Assembly (NCBI GenBank): GCA_045587485.1
Contig: JAZNCI010000083.1
Span: 1 to 29,013 of the forward strand
Source: SIG440 sp045587485
GTDB taxonomy: Bacteria; Bacillota; Clostridia; Monoglobales; Monoglobaceae
Length of the DNA: 29,013 nt
Reading direction: 5' to 3'
Shown: positions 1-7,943 of the stretch, one piece after another
Position numbering within the stretch: the stretch's first letter is position 1
How the letters are laid out: each line of letters opens with the position of its first letter
Position numbers and translations under genes: made by a program
Notes under the pieces: generated by a model
Databases searched by the model: none
The model's input: the letters and a program-made list of their open reading frames with translations, nothing else
Told to the model about the DNA's origin: nothing

Positions 1-367
1 GTGTTTCTTGCCCTAAATATGGAAGAATAGTCCTGAGAATGTATTCGTGAAAGGCGACGGTCGCAGCACGCCTTTTTTCTGTGTTCATATACTCAGGGAA
101 CCAAATATCCTTTACAAATCTTTCAAAGGTAATACTGTCAGAAATGGATACAGGTTGTATGTTGAGTATATCCTCAGCAAGCTGATGCTCCCAAACAGTT
201 GCTTCCTTTTCTGCAAGTGCTTTTAGTTTATTTTCACTCATTTGCTTTTCAGGAAACCAGGTCTTGCATTTAAAAATTTGTTTACCGTTTTCATCTCTTC
301 CAAGATAGGCTTTAAACTTGAAAGAAATAATTGTTCCGTTTTTGAAATTTGGATAAATTGTAGCCAT
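1..367 (-). CDS. Tyrosine recombinase (integrase), N-terminal part, runs off the left edge
   Basis: Reading leftward from an ATG at 367, 122 codons stay open to the window edge. The product starts MATIYPNFKNGTIISFKFKA and continues with a basic beta-rich segment like the arm-binding domain of phage and ICE integrases. It then has a helical segment (about residues 75-122, TFERFVKDIWFPEYM) typical of the core-binding SAM-like domain. The catalytic domain lies outside the window. Its position just past the 3' end of a tRNA-Pro gene is the classic arrangement for an element integrated in a tRNA. The ribosome-binding site is weak (AAGCGAG). It is not a copy of the integrase at 25291-26625. The family is fairly sure; the exact start is less so. 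Confidence 0.8.
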   Translation of the reverse strand, partial: MATIYPNFKNGTIISFKFKAYLGRDENGKQIFKCKTWFPEKQMSENKLKALAEKEATVWEHQLAEDILNIQPVSISDSITFERFVKDIWFPEYMNTEKRRAATVAFHEYILRTILPYLGQET

Positions 368-401
368 AAAATACTCGCTTTCCCACACAAAAACGGAAAA
401 G

Positions 402-423
402 TTGTTGACCTATTTGTTGACCT
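402..423. repeat. Tandem 10-bp direct repeat next to the left integrase
   Basis: TTGTTGACCT occurs at 402-411 and again at 414-423, 12 bp start to start, so about one helical turn apart. The pair lies between the integrase start and the tRNA. Closely spaced direct repeats at this place often bind the integrase arm domain or an excisionase; that role is inferred only. Confidence 0.5.
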
Positions 424-456
424 GAACTCAAAATTTGAGAATCTCAGAAAAAACAA

Positions 457-489
457 AAAGTCCTGCAAACGCACTGTTTACAAGACTTT
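457..489 (-). terminator. Rho-independent terminator of tRNA-Pro
   Basis: On the minus strand a 14-bp stem (two G-U pairs) closes a 5-base loop and is followed by TTTTTGTTTTTT. It begins 5 bases after the encoded CCA of the tRNA. It may have been supplied by the integrated element if the crossover lies within the tRNA. Confidence 0.8.
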
Positions 490-494
490 GAGAT

Positions 495-571
495 TGGTCG
501 GAGTGACTGGATTCGAACCAGCGGCCACTTGAACCCCATTCAAGTACTCTACCAAACTGAGCCACACCCCG
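495..571 (-). tRNA. tRNA-Pro, anticodon GGG
   Basis: The minus strand folds into a full cloverleaf. The acceptor stem is CGGGGTG with CACTCCG, there is one G-U pair, and the discriminator is A followed by an encoded CCA. The anticodon stem CTTGA/TCAAG holds the loop ATGGGGT, giving anticodon GGG. The T arm contains TTCGAAT. The strong promoter at 586-614 and the terminator at 457-489 make it a single-gene unit. Its 3' end faces the left integrase, so it is the probable attachment site of that element. Confidence 0.95.
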
Positions 572-585
572 AAATCACTTGTACA

Positions 586-614
586 AGTATACACCAAAAT
601 CCTTTACTTGTCAA
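586..614 (-). promoter_or_regulatory. Sigma-A promoter of tRNA-Pro
   Basis: On the minus strand a perfect -35 (TTGACA, 609-614) is followed by a 17-base spacer and -10 TATACT (586-591). Transcription would start a few bases before the mature tRNA 5' end at 571. Confidence 0.9.
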
Positions 615-681
615 GCATTTTTGTTAAAGTTTTTGAAGATTTTTTGCAACGTTGCATATCTGCCCGTTTTCCCTTAATAAA

Positions 682-1611
682 TTATTTCTTTTCCTTTCGG
701 TAATTAAGTATGGTAATACCACCGCAAATAAGGATTAGTGCCAATATCAAATTAATTGGTTCAACATTGCTTTTTTCTGTAAGCATCAGGTTTGAAAGAA
801 ACACCCCGAATACTGGTGTCATAAAGCTGTAAATAGAAACTTTTGATACAGGATTATACTTAAGAAGCACTCCCCACAAGGCATATGCAACAGCTGACAA
901 CAGTGCTAAATACAAAAGAACAGCCACAGCCTTAACACTTGTCAAAACAATAACACCGCCAGTTAAAACACCTACCATAATCATCACAAATCCACCAAAA
1001 ATAAACTGATAACCGCTGATTACAACAGGATCTTCGCGATTAGAGTATTTCTTCATCAAAGCACCCGATACACCATAGGCAAGGTTTGAAAGCAAGACAA
1101 AGCCATCTCCAAGAAAGTTAAGATTAAAGTTCAGCCCTTCAAGATTAATAAGGATGATTCCTGCAAAACCTATAACACAAGCAATTATCTTTTTAAATGT
1201 TAATTTCTCGTGTCTGAAGAGCAAAGTCGCACAAAGAATCGAAAAAAACGAATTCGAACCGCTGATAACAGTTGCTTTTACGCCGGTAGTGTTTGCAACA
1301 CCTATGTAAAATAAAAAATACTGAATAATTGTCTGAAAGCAGGACACATTTACAACCGCTCTCAAATTTTCCGCCTTGGGAAATAAAAATTTTCTTCGCG
1401 CTATGCTATAAATAAGCACAGTTACCACACCGGCTGTAAAAAATCTTATTCCTGCAAAGAGTATGGTTGACGGAATATTTCGGTGGGGCAAAATAAGTCC
1501 ATAACCAATTTTAATAAATGGAGTTGCACTTCCCCATAACGCACAACAGAACATCGCCGCCACTGCCACAAAAATAACATTTGTAAGTAATTTATTCTTC
1601 TTTTGTTCCAT
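682..1611 (-). CDS. EamA/DMT-family transporter
   Basis: A 309-residue, highly hydrophobic protein with about ten membrane spans in two EamA repeats. The second repeat carries the family signature near its end (NPVSKVSIYSFMTPVFGVFL). Members export amino acids or other small metabolites, or take up sugars; the substrate cannot be told here. The ATG at 1611 is preferred because GAGGG lies 8 bases upstream; an in-frame GTG at 1626 has no such site. The protein ends in lysines, as usual for this family. It follows the sugar isomerase gene by 57 bases and is probably cotranscribed with it. No clear terminator separates it from the tRNA. Confidence 0.85.
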   Translation of the reverse strand: MEQKKNKLLTNVIFVAVAAMFCCALWGSATPFIKIGYGLILPHRNIPSTILFAGIRFFTAGVVTVLIYSIARRKFLFPKAENLRAVVNVSCFQTIIQYFLFYIGVANTTGVKATVISGSNSFFSILCATLLFRHEKLTFKKIIACVIGFAGIILINLEGLNFNLNFLGDGFVLLSNLAYGVSGALMKKYSNREDPVVISGYQFIFGGFVMIMVGVLTGGVIVLTSVKAVAVLLYLALLSAVAYALWGVLLKYNPVSKVSIYSFMTPVFGVFLSNLMLTEKSNVEPINLILALILICGGITILNYRKEKK

Positions 1612-1668
1612 TTTCATTTCCCTCACTATTGTTTGATTTTACAACCACTTTCTCCTTAAATAATTTAA

Positions 1669-2532
1669 TTATACATTCTCAAACATCTTTGCAAGCCTTC
1701 TTGCCGATTTTGCCAGATTTGTAATGCCGTCAAAAACGTTTCTCTCATTAAAGGCTTCAAGATAAGCACTTGCCTCTAAAGTAAAATAGCCCTGATAATT
1801 AATTTTCTTAAGAGCGCTAACCACTTTTTCAAAATCTATATTCATTGAAAACGGAATCTGATGCGAATCGTGCAATTTATCATTGTCGTGAATATGTAGT
1901 GCTGTAAGTCTGTCGCCAAGTGCCAATATCATTTCAGCTGAATTTGTGTTAATGCCTTTCATTTCGGCATGCCCAATATCAACGCAAGCGGTAAAATAAC
2001 TGTCATCTACGGCATCAAGCTGTGCATTAATGCTTTCGGGAGTAGCGCACATTGCACCATAAGCGTGTCCCTTTTCATCATCCCAAAGCCACATATTTTC
2101 GGTTGCAATCTTCACATTACATTCCTTTGCAAAAGGTAAAATCTCGTTATACATTTCAACATTTTCTTCAAAGCTTACACGGTTGTTGGGGTGAATTACA
2201 CAAATTTCTCCGCCCACCTCTGCCGTACATTCAATCGCCCGTTTAAAAAGTGACCTTACACCCTCACAGTCTGACGGATACGGTGCGTGTGACTGATTGC
2301 ATACTATTCCGTTATCACTTGCAACCTGTTTAAGTCTTCTTGCAAATTTTAGATAATCTCTGCCGGCAAGGGGATGATTACATTCCAGCAAGCAACGATT
2401 CTTCCAATCGAACTTGCGCATACAATACAACGAAAAGTCCCAAGCATCGAAGCCTGCCTTGGCATAATATTCTATCGCTTTTTCTTCACCAATAATTCTG
2501 GCTGCTGAATTAATTTCCGACGAAATTTTCAT
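1669..2532 (-). CDS. Sugar phosphate isomerase/epimerase-like TIM-barrel protein
   Basis: A 287-residue member of the AP-endonuclease-2/xylose-isomerase-like barrel family. The usual metal ligands are all visible: Glu145 (ATENMW), Asp185 and His188 (VDIGH), His213/215 (LHIHDND) and Glu253 (TLEAS). His82 (SHAPYP) and His114 (VIHPNN) line the same face. Relatives isomerise or epimerise keto-sugars, or act on inositol derivatives; the substrate is unknown. The start has a good site (AAGGAGAG, 6 bases). The EamA transporter directly downstream suggests a small catabolic or transport unit. The name is a family assignment, not a proven activity. Confidence 0.8.
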   Translation of the reverse strand: MKISSEINSAARIIGEEKAIEYYAKAGFDAWDFSLYCMRKFDWKNRCLLECNHPLAGRDYLKFARRLKQVASDNGIVCNQSHAPYPSDCEGVRSLFKRAIECTAEVGGEICVIHPNNRVSFEENVEMYNEILPFAKECNVKIATENMWLWDDEKGHAYGAMCATPESINAQLDAVDDSYFTACVDIGHAEMKGINTNSAEMILALGDRLTALHIHDNDKLHDSHQIPFSMNIDFEKVVSALKKINYQGYFTLEASAYLEAFNERNVFDGITNLAKSARRLAKMFENV

Positions 2533-2629
2533 ATTTTTCTCTCCTTTCCGTTAAAGTTAACAGGCTTGCTGGCAAACCCGTAAACAATATTCATTTTATT
2601 ATCACAAAACACCATGATTAAAACCTAAA

Positions 2630-2658
2630 CAGGCGTTCTTAAAAATCAAAAACGCCTG
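2630..2658 (-). terminator. Terminator-like hairpin after glmM
   Basis: CAGGCGTT pairs with AACGCCTG across a 13-base loop, between the glmM stop and the isomerase gene. The T-run after it on the minus strand is short and broken, so termination may be partial. Confidence 0.5.
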
Positions 2659-2676
2659 AGATTTTAATATTAAATT

Positions 2677-4023
2677 TTAATTAAGAATATACCCCTTTTG
2701 TTTTATTACATCAACAACCTTTTGTGCCATTGTTTCACAGATAGCCTCGCCCTTCGCCTCGACCATCACACGGATGAGAGGCTCGGTACCGCTTTTGCGG
2801 AACAAAATTCTGCCGTCGCTTCCAAGAGCCTTTTCAACCGCTGCAACTGCAGCTTTGACATCAGGGTCGTTAAGGGGTGCATCCTTATCAGTAACACGGA
2901 CATTGACCAAAAGCTGTGGAAATCGTTCATAGCCGTCACTGAGCTTTGACGCAGGCAGCTTGCTTTCAATCAGAACCTCCATTATCTTGATGGCTGTGAT
3001 AAGTCCGTCACCCGTTGATGCATATTTCGAAAAGATAATATGCCCCGATTCCTCGCCGCCAAGGCAATAATCATTTGCCTGCATTGCCTCGTAAACATAT
3101 TTGTCACCTACATCGGTCTTGACATACTGAATGCCCATCTCATCAAAAGCCTTATAAAGACCGAAATTAGACATAACCGTTGTGACAACAGTGTTGTTGT
3201 TCAGCATACCCTTTTCTTTCATATATTTGCCGCAAAAGTACATAATATTGTCACCTGTCAGCGTATTTCCGCACTCGTCAACAGCCAGACATCTGTCAGC
3301 ATCGCCATCAAAGGCAAAGCCGATATCAAGATTGTTCTCCTTCACCAGTTTGCAAAGACCTTCCATATGTGTGGAGCCACATTCATGATTTATGTTAAAG
3401 CCGTTTGGTACGTTTCCGATAACATATGTTTCTGCTCCAAGAGTATCAAATATATTTTTGGCAAGCATCCATGTACTGCCGTTTGAACAATCTATGCCCA
3501 CTTTAATTCCCTTATATGAATTACGTGCAAGTGAAATAATATAGCCTGTATAACGGTTTCTGCCGGCAACATAGTCAATTGTTCTTCCTATATTCTCGCC
3601 TTTAGCAAGCGGCAACTCGTCGATAACACCGTCAATATATGCCTCTATGTCTGCGATAATTGACTCGGACATTTTTTCGCCCTTGCTGTTAATCAGCTTG
3701 ATACCATTGTCGTGATAGGGGTTGTGGCTTGCTGAAATCATTATTCCGCAGTCAAAATCCTCGGTACGCACCACATACGAAACCGACGGTGTTGTGGTAA
3801 CGTGCAGAAGATACGCATCTGCACCGCTGGCGGTTAGCCCCGCCGCAAGAGCATATTCAAACATATAGCTTGAACGTCGTGTATCTTTGCCAATCACAAC
3901 ATTACACTTGTGCTCCTTGCCGTAATGCCAGCCAAGGTATCTGCCTATTTTAAATGCGTGTTCAACCGTTAAGTTAATGTTGGCTTCACCACGAAAGCCG
4001 TCTGTTCCAAAATATTTTCCCAT
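2677..4023 (-). CDS. glmM: Phosphoglucosamine mutase
   Basis: A 448-residue alpha-D-phosphohexomutase that converts glucosamine-6-phosphate to glucosamine-1-phosphate for UDP-GlcNAc synthesis in the cytoplasm. It opens with GKYFGTDGFRGEAN, typical of GlmM rather than phosphoglucomutase. The phosphorylated serine is Ser99 (SASHNPYHDNGIKL). The magnesium loop is DGDADR at 239-244, the sugar loop GGEESGH at 322-328, and the phosphate-binding loop RKSGTEPLIR at 409-418. Length is normal. It starts 41 bases after nagB with AAAGGAA upstream, so the two genes form one operon. It therefore lies under the glmS-type ribozyme at 4850-4985. Confidence 0.95.
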   Translation of the reverse strand: MGKYFGTDGFRGEANINLTVEHAFKIGRYLGWHYGKEHKCNVVIGKDTRRSSYMFEYALAAGLTASGADAYLLHVTTTPSVSYVVRTEDFDCGIMISASHNPYHDNGIKLINSKGEKMSESIIADIEAYIDGVIDELPLAKGENIGRTIDYVAGRNRYTGYIISLARNSYKGIKVGIDCSNGSTWMLAKNIFDTLGAETYVIGNVPNGFNINHECGSTHMEGLCKLVKENNLDIGFAFDGDADRCLAVDECGNTLTGDNIMYFCGKYMKEKGMLNNNTVVTTVMSNFGLYKAFDEMGIQYVKTDVGDKYVYEAMQANDYCLGGEESGHIIFSKYASTGDGLITAIKIMEVLIESKLPASKLSDGYERFPQLLVNVRVTDKDAPLNDPDVKAAVAAVEKALGSDGRILFRKSGTEPLIRVMVEAKGEAICETMAQKVVDVIKQKGYILN

Positions 4024-4064
4024 TAAAAGTTTCCTTTCAATTTAATTTTAAACATTCCGTCGTC

Positions 4065-4775
4065 TTAATTCTCGCTGAAAATAACAGTTACGTCAGGATG
4101 CAACTGGAGAATAGACGCAGGAACAAGGGGAGTAATAGGACCATTAAATGATTTTTCAACAATATCCTTTTTATTCTTGCCGTTTGCGATAAGCAATATC
4201 TTTTTAGCCTGCATAATAGACATCATACCCATGGTTATAGCTTTTTTAGGAACATCATCCTTTGATGCAAAAAAGCGTGCGTTTGCCTCAATGGTAGACT
4301 CATCAAGAGCAACTTCGTGAGTTTCGCCAACAAACACCTCGTCAGGCTCGTTGAAACCTATATGACCATCTAAACCAATTCCCAAAAGCTGCAGGTCTAT
4401 TCCGCCTAGAGATTTGATAAGCTCGTCATAACGCTGACCTTCTTTTGCAAGGTCAGCCGCACAACCGTCAGGAACATGGGTCTTTGTCTTGTCAATGTTG
4501 ATTTTATTAAACAGATTATTGTCCATAAAATATCTGTAGCTCTGGTCGTTATCACCCTTTAGACCCTGATATTCGTCAAGGTTTACAGATGTAACCTGTG
4601 AAAAATCCACATCGCCTGCCTTGTTGTACTCTGCAAGCTTTTCATAAGTGCCAAGAGGCGTTGAGCCTGTCGCAAGGCCAAGCACACAGCAGGGCTTTGA
4701 AATAACCTGTGCCGCTATAATGTTTGCTGCCTTTCTGCTTAATTCGTCATAATTGTTTACTTTGATAAAATTCAT
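4065..4775 (-). CDS. nagB: Glucosamine-6-phosphate deaminase/isomerase
   Basis: A 236-residue NagB that interconverts glucosamine-6-phosphate with fructose-6-phosphate and ammonia. It shows the phosphate loop GLATGSTPLGTYEKL, catalytic Asp67 (SVNLDEY), and the D136-H138-E143 set in LGIGLDGHIGFNEP. A lysine lies near 200 (IANGKNKK). The E. coli-type C-terminal allosteric extension is absent, as in many Gram-positive enzymes. The start has AAAGGAG 7 bases upstream. Most nagB genes belong to catabolic operons with nagA, but here it is followed by biosynthetic glmM and preceded by a glmS-type ribozyme. A biosynthetic role, running in reverse, is possible but inferred. Confidence 0.93.
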   Translation of the reverse strand: MNFIKVNNYDELSRKAANIIAAQVISKPCCVLGLATGSTPLGTYEKLAEYNKAGDVDFSQVTSVNLDEYQGLKGDNDQSYRYFMDNNLFNKINIDKTKTHVPDGCAADLAKEGQRYDELIKSLGGIDLQLLGIGLDGHIGFNEPDEVFVGETHEVALDESTIEANARFFASKDDVPKKAITMGMMSIMQAKKILLIANGKNKKDIVEKSFNGPITPLVPASILQLHPDVTVIFSEN

Positions 4776-4849
4776 ATATACTCTCCTTTATTATCAAACA
4801 CCCGTGTATACAGGTGGGGAATAATTTCCCATATGTTTATTTTGCCCTT

Positions 4850-4985
4850 TAAATGCACTTTTGTCGTTTTGTATGCATTCTTACGACACGGGACAGTGCC
4901 GAAGAAGTACCCGCCGAAAATTTCGAATTTCTTCTTACCTCGTCACCGCACATATATTTTGCACGGCCTGGCGCTAAACAGTTAT
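4850..4985 (-). promoter_or_regulatory. glmS-type self-cleaving ribozyme (GlcN6P riboswitch) in the nagB leader
   Basis: The minus strand follows the glmS ribozyme plan in order. AGCGCC has the expected cleavage point between A at 4975 and G at 4974. A P1 stem follows (CCGTGCA with TGTGCGG). Next is the invariant TGACGAGG, then a stem of AAGAAG with CTTCTT enclosing ATTCGAAATTTTCGGCGGGT. P3 is CGGCAC with GTGTCG, then a GTAAGAATGCA segment, and P4 is AATGCA with TGCATT. All stems pair by eye. The family senses glucosamine-6-phosphate and destabilises the mRNA after cleavage. The nagB start is about 75 bases further on, with two small hairpins between. A hairpin (CAGT-ACCG/CGGT-ATA-ACTG) sits just before the cleavage site. 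Confidence 0.9.
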
Positions 4986-5069
4986 ACCGCAAGAGATTCG
5001 GTACTGCCTTACACAGCAAACTTTCAGTGTCTCATAATACTGAAATTATTTATTAGTTGTATATTGCAA

Positions 5070-5726
5070 CTAAATCTTAGCTGCAATATTCTCCTGACTT
5101 TTGAATATAGAATTTTCTTTTAGATATCCCCTTACCATTGAAAGCGGATAAACAGTGCAATTTTTACCGATTACTGTGCCGGGGCACAGAACACTGTTGC
5201 AACCAACTTCGGTGAAATCTCCCACCATTGCACCAAACTTTTTAAGCCCAGTCTCGATTTTTTCATCGCCATTCTTGATTGTAACAAGAGTTTTGTCGCT
5301 TTTAACATTTGAGGTTATTGCCCCTGCCCCAAGATGCGACTTGAAACCAAGAATTGAGTCGCCCACATAATTAAAATGCGGGATCTGAACATTATCAAAG
5401 ATTATTGAGTTTTTCATTTCGGTAGAATTCCCTACCACACAATTTTTCCCCACAATAACACCACCACGAATAAACGCACATTGTCTTATCTCGGAATTTT
5501 CGTCAATGATACAGGGTGCAGCAATATGTGCTGAAGGATATACTTTTGCAGATTTTGCAATCCACACCTGAGGTTCAGCCTCGTCAAACTTTTCTTTGTC
5601 AAGAGTTTCGCCTAAAGCAATTACAAAATCCTTGATTTTGCTCAAAGCCTGCCAGGGATATTCGCTCTCTGCCAAAAGAGGTGCTGCTATTGTATATTTT
5701 AAATCAAAAAGCTCTGCAGTTTTCAT
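5070..5726 (-). CDS. GlmU-like left-handed beta-helix (hexapeptide) protein without the uridylyltransferase domain
   Basis: A 218-residue protein made mostly of hexapeptide repeats (about 55-200). The stretch PHFNYVGDSILGFKSHLGAG, with His117, closely follows the acetyltransferase end of GlmU. No N-terminal nucleotidyltransferase domain (LAAGxGTRM) is present, so it is about half the length of GlmU. Such short proteins are often labelled UDP-GlcNAc pyrophosphorylase by similarity. Acyl transfer to a sugar is the most that can be inferred. The start has GGGAGGTG, and a promoter lies just upstream at 5752-5780. Its place beside nagB-glmM fits amino-sugar metabolism. Confidence 0.8.
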   Translation of the reverse strand: MKTAELFDLKYTIAAPLLAESEYPWQALSKIKDFVIALGETLDKEKFDEAEPQVWIAKSAKVYPSAHIAAPCIIDENSEIRQCAFIRGGVIVGKNCVVGNSTEMKNSIIFDNVQIPHFNYVGDSILGFKSHLGAGAITSNVKSDKTLVTIKNGDEKIETGLKKFGAMVGDFTEVGCNSVLCPGTVIGKNCTVYPLSMVRGYLKENSIFKSQENIAAKI

Positions 5727-5751
5727 ATTTTTTCACCTCCCTCACCAAAAT

Positions 5752-5780
5752 ATTTTAACTTAAATTTGATATTTTTTCAA
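5752..5780 (-). promoter_or_regulatory. Sigma-A promoter before the GlmU-like gene
   Basis: On the minus strand, TTGAAA (5775-5780), a 17-base spacer and TAAAAT (5752-5757) lie in the 81-base gap after truA. This would give a leader of about 20 bases. Confidence 0.65.
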
Positions 5781-5807
5781 TAGTTTTATTCAATATTTAT
5801 ATTATTC

Positions 5808-6557
5808 CTAAAGTGCATTATTATATTCAACCGACAGCAAAGTCAATCCCTTTCCTGGAAGAGTTTTGCCCGCAAATTCACGGTTTTTTGTCTTAAAAAC
5901 TTTGTCTATGGTGTCTGCGTCGCGTTCGCCTGTTCCCACCTCTAAAAGTGTTCCTGCCATAATTCGAACCATATTATAAAGAAATCCGTCACCTGTCACC
6001 GCAAAGGCCACATCATCACCAAAGCGTTGCACGCCCACACTGTATATTGTACGTACTGTTGACTTTTTTAATCGCTTAACCGAGGAAAATCCCGCAAAAT
6101 CGTGTTGACCCAAGAATTTCTTTGCTGCTGTCTGCATTGCTGCAACATCCAGAGACTTTTCAACAGTATACATAAAACGGTGTCCAAACACATCCTGAAC
6201 CGAGCTGTTGTGTATGCGATAAAGATAGGTTTTGCGTTTTGCACTTAGTCTTGCGTGAAAGCGCTCGTCTGCCCGGGTTAGCTCTGTTACCGCAATATCA
6301 TCCGGAAGATACCTGTTAAGATATTCCTGAATTTCTTTATCGCACATTTCGGTATTAATTTTAAAGTTGGCAACCTGACCTTTGGCGTGAACACCTTTGT
6401 CTGTTCTGCCCGAGCCGTAAATTTCCACACTATGACCCGTCATTTTTTCAAGAATGTCCTCTATCTTGCCCTGAATGGTGTTTTTTGTGTTCCCTTGTCT
6501 TTGCCAGCCATTGTATCTTGTGCCATCATACTGAATAATAATTTTATAGTTTTTCAT
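5808..6557 (-). CDS. truA: tRNA pseudouridine(38-40) synthase
   Basis: A 249-residue TruA, which isomerises uridines 38-40 in the anticodon arm of many tRNAs. The catalytic aspartate is Asp53 in GSGRTDKGVHAKGQVANF. The family block with the conserved tyrosine and RIMAGTLLEVGTG is in the C-terminal half. The N-terminus YDGTRYNGWQRQ is also characteristic. Its ATG directly follows the stop codon of the penicillin-binding protein gene, so the two are translationally coupled. Length and motifs are complete. Confidence 0.95.
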   Translation of the reverse strand: MKNYKIIIQYDGTRYNGWQRQGNTKNTIQGKIEDILEKMTGHSVEIYGSGRTDKGVHAKGQVANFKINTEMCDKEIQEYLNRYLPDDIAVTELTRADERFHARLSAKRKTYLYRIHNSSVQDVFGHRFMYTVEKSLDVAAMQTAAKKFLGQHDFAGFSSVKRLKKSTVRTIYSVGVQRFGDDVAFAVTGDGFLYNMVRIMAGTLLEVGTGERDADTIDKVFKTKNREFAGKTLPGKGLTLLSVEYNNAL

Positions 6558-7943
6558 TTATTTTACCTGCTTTGCAAGATACTTTTTCATCACATTCCCC
6601 GCAATAGGAGCCGCTGCATCGCCGCCGCTTCTGCCGTCATTTTCCAACACCAACGCAATAGCAATCTGTGGGTCTTCTGCCGGAGCATATCCCACAAACC
6701 AGGCGTGGTCTGATGACGTTTCATTTTCGGCAGTTCCCGTTTTTCCCGCAACAGTTACGCCGCTGATTTGAGCACGGGTGCCTGTTCCGCTTTGCACTGT
6801 TTCAATCATAAGCTGCTGAATATACCGGGCACACTCTTGTGAAATCGGGTGTCGAGTTACTTTTGTTGCAGTTTTTCTTACGGTGATATCATTCTTTGTA
6901 ACACTTTCAACCACATATGGTTTCACCATTTGCCCGTTGTTTGCCACCGCAGAACAAATCATGGCCATCTGCATCGGAGTTGTGAGAATTTGTCCCTGGC
7001 CAATGCTGACAAGAGCACTGTCTTCCTTAGTCATTTTTTTATACTCTATCCTGCTGCTCATTGTCGGTATATCAAAACCGAGTGTCGAATTTATACCAAA
7101 GCGCTCTGCAATCTCGGTGGTCTTTTCACTGCCCAATTCATAACCCACCGTGCAGAATACCTGATTACTTGACACCCCAAATGCACGCTCTAAACTGATT
7201 TCACCATATGCCTTGTTGTTGTAGTTTTCAACCTTTAAATCGCCCGCCGTAAAGCTGCCTGTATCTTTGAATACACGCTCCTTCATTCCGTTTTCAAAGG
7301 CTGCCGCCGCTGTCACAATCTTATAGGTTGAGCCAGGAGGATAAAGGCCCTGAACCGCCCTTGCAATAAGCGGAGATTTTTCATCCTCGACAATGGTATT
7401 CCATTGTTTCTCAAGTGTCGCCGCATCGGGGTCAAAATCCGGGAGGCTCACCATTGCAAGAACAGCCCCTGTTTTGGGGTCCATTGCAATAAGTGCACCA
7501 CGCCTGCCACGCATTTGCTCATAGGCATATTTCTGAACAGAATTATCAATAGTCAGATTAAGGTCAAAGCCTTTTTTCTTGTCGCCCTGAAACAAGTCAA
7601 GGTCACCCTTGCCGAGCAGCTCGCTGTCATATTCACGTTCAAGAAGACTTTTTCCATATACCTGAGAGCAATATCCGATAACGTGGCTGTAAAGTCTGCC
7701 TTGAGAATATTCACGTCTGTTATTCCCGTCTTGTTCAACTGTTTCAGCCAGAACAAGACCATTTTTGTCATATATTGTTCCTCTTGTGACATATCTTTCG
7801 TCGTCCCATTGACGGCGGTTGTACGGATTGGTAGAAACGGCATCCGCCCTGAACAGATTGAAATACAAAAGATATGTCAGCAGTGCCAGAAATAGAGCCG
7901 AAATAACAATCAGAACACGTATAATTTTTTTATTCACATTCAT
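6558..7943 (-). CDS. Class B penicillin-binding protein (peptidoglycan transpeptidase)
   Basis: A 461-residue PbpA/FtsI-type transpeptidase that cross-links peptidoglycan outside the membrane. A single membrane anchor spans about residues 8-30. A short dimerisation part (RGTIYDKNGLVLAET) follows. The penicilloyl-serine domain has SxxK at Ser205-Lys208 (PGSTYK), SxN at 258-260 (SSN) and KTGT at 401-404. It lacks PASTA repeats. It overlaps the ftsW-like gene by 14 bases, and that gene overlaps the FHA gene. This matches the FHA/FtsW/PbpA clusters known from Actinobacteria and Clostridia. The exact stage (elongation, division or sporulation) cannot be told. Confidence 0.92.
   Translation of the reverse strand: MNVNKKIIRVLIVISALFLALLTYLLYFNLFRADAVSTNPYNRRQWDDERYVTRGTIYDKNGLVLAETVEQDGNNRREYSQGRLYSHVIGYCSQVYGKSLLEREYDSELLGKGDLDLFQGDKKKGFDLNLTIDNSVQKYAYEQMRGRRGALIAMDPKTGAVLAMVSLPDFDPDAATLEKQWNTIVEDEKSPLIARAVQGLYPPGSTYKIVTAAAAFENGMKERVFKDTGSFTAGDLKVENYNNKAYGEISLERAFGVSSNQVFCTVGYELGSEKTTEIAERFGINSTLGFDIPTMSSRIEYKKMTKEDSALVSIGQGQILTTPMQMAMICSAVANNGQMVKPYVVESVTKNDITVRKTATKVTRHPISQECARYIQQLMIETVQSGTGTRAQISGVTVAGKTGTAENETSSDHAWFVGYAPAEDPQIAIALVLENDGRSGGDAAAPIAGNVMKKYLAKQVK

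Noticed and set aside
402..423. Short tandem repeat as a CRISPR remnant
   Set aside because: Units are only 10 bp with a 2-bp gap, far below repeat-spacer size; no array or cas gene is seen in the window.
238..474. Minus-strand 78-codon frame overlapping the left integrase
   Set aside because: It runs in another frame through the tRNA terminator and shows no domain. The frame from 367 matches an integrase.
242..532. Plus-strand 96-codon frame across the integrase start and tRNA
   Set aside because: It ends inside the tRNA-Pro gene and runs antisense to the integrase. The minus-strand frame gives a recognisable protein, so this is a shadow.
4833..5123. Plus-strand open frames of 67 and 96 codons opposite the nagB leader
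   Set aside because: They lie over the glmS-type ribozyme and have no ribosome-binding site; the RNA structure explains the sequence.
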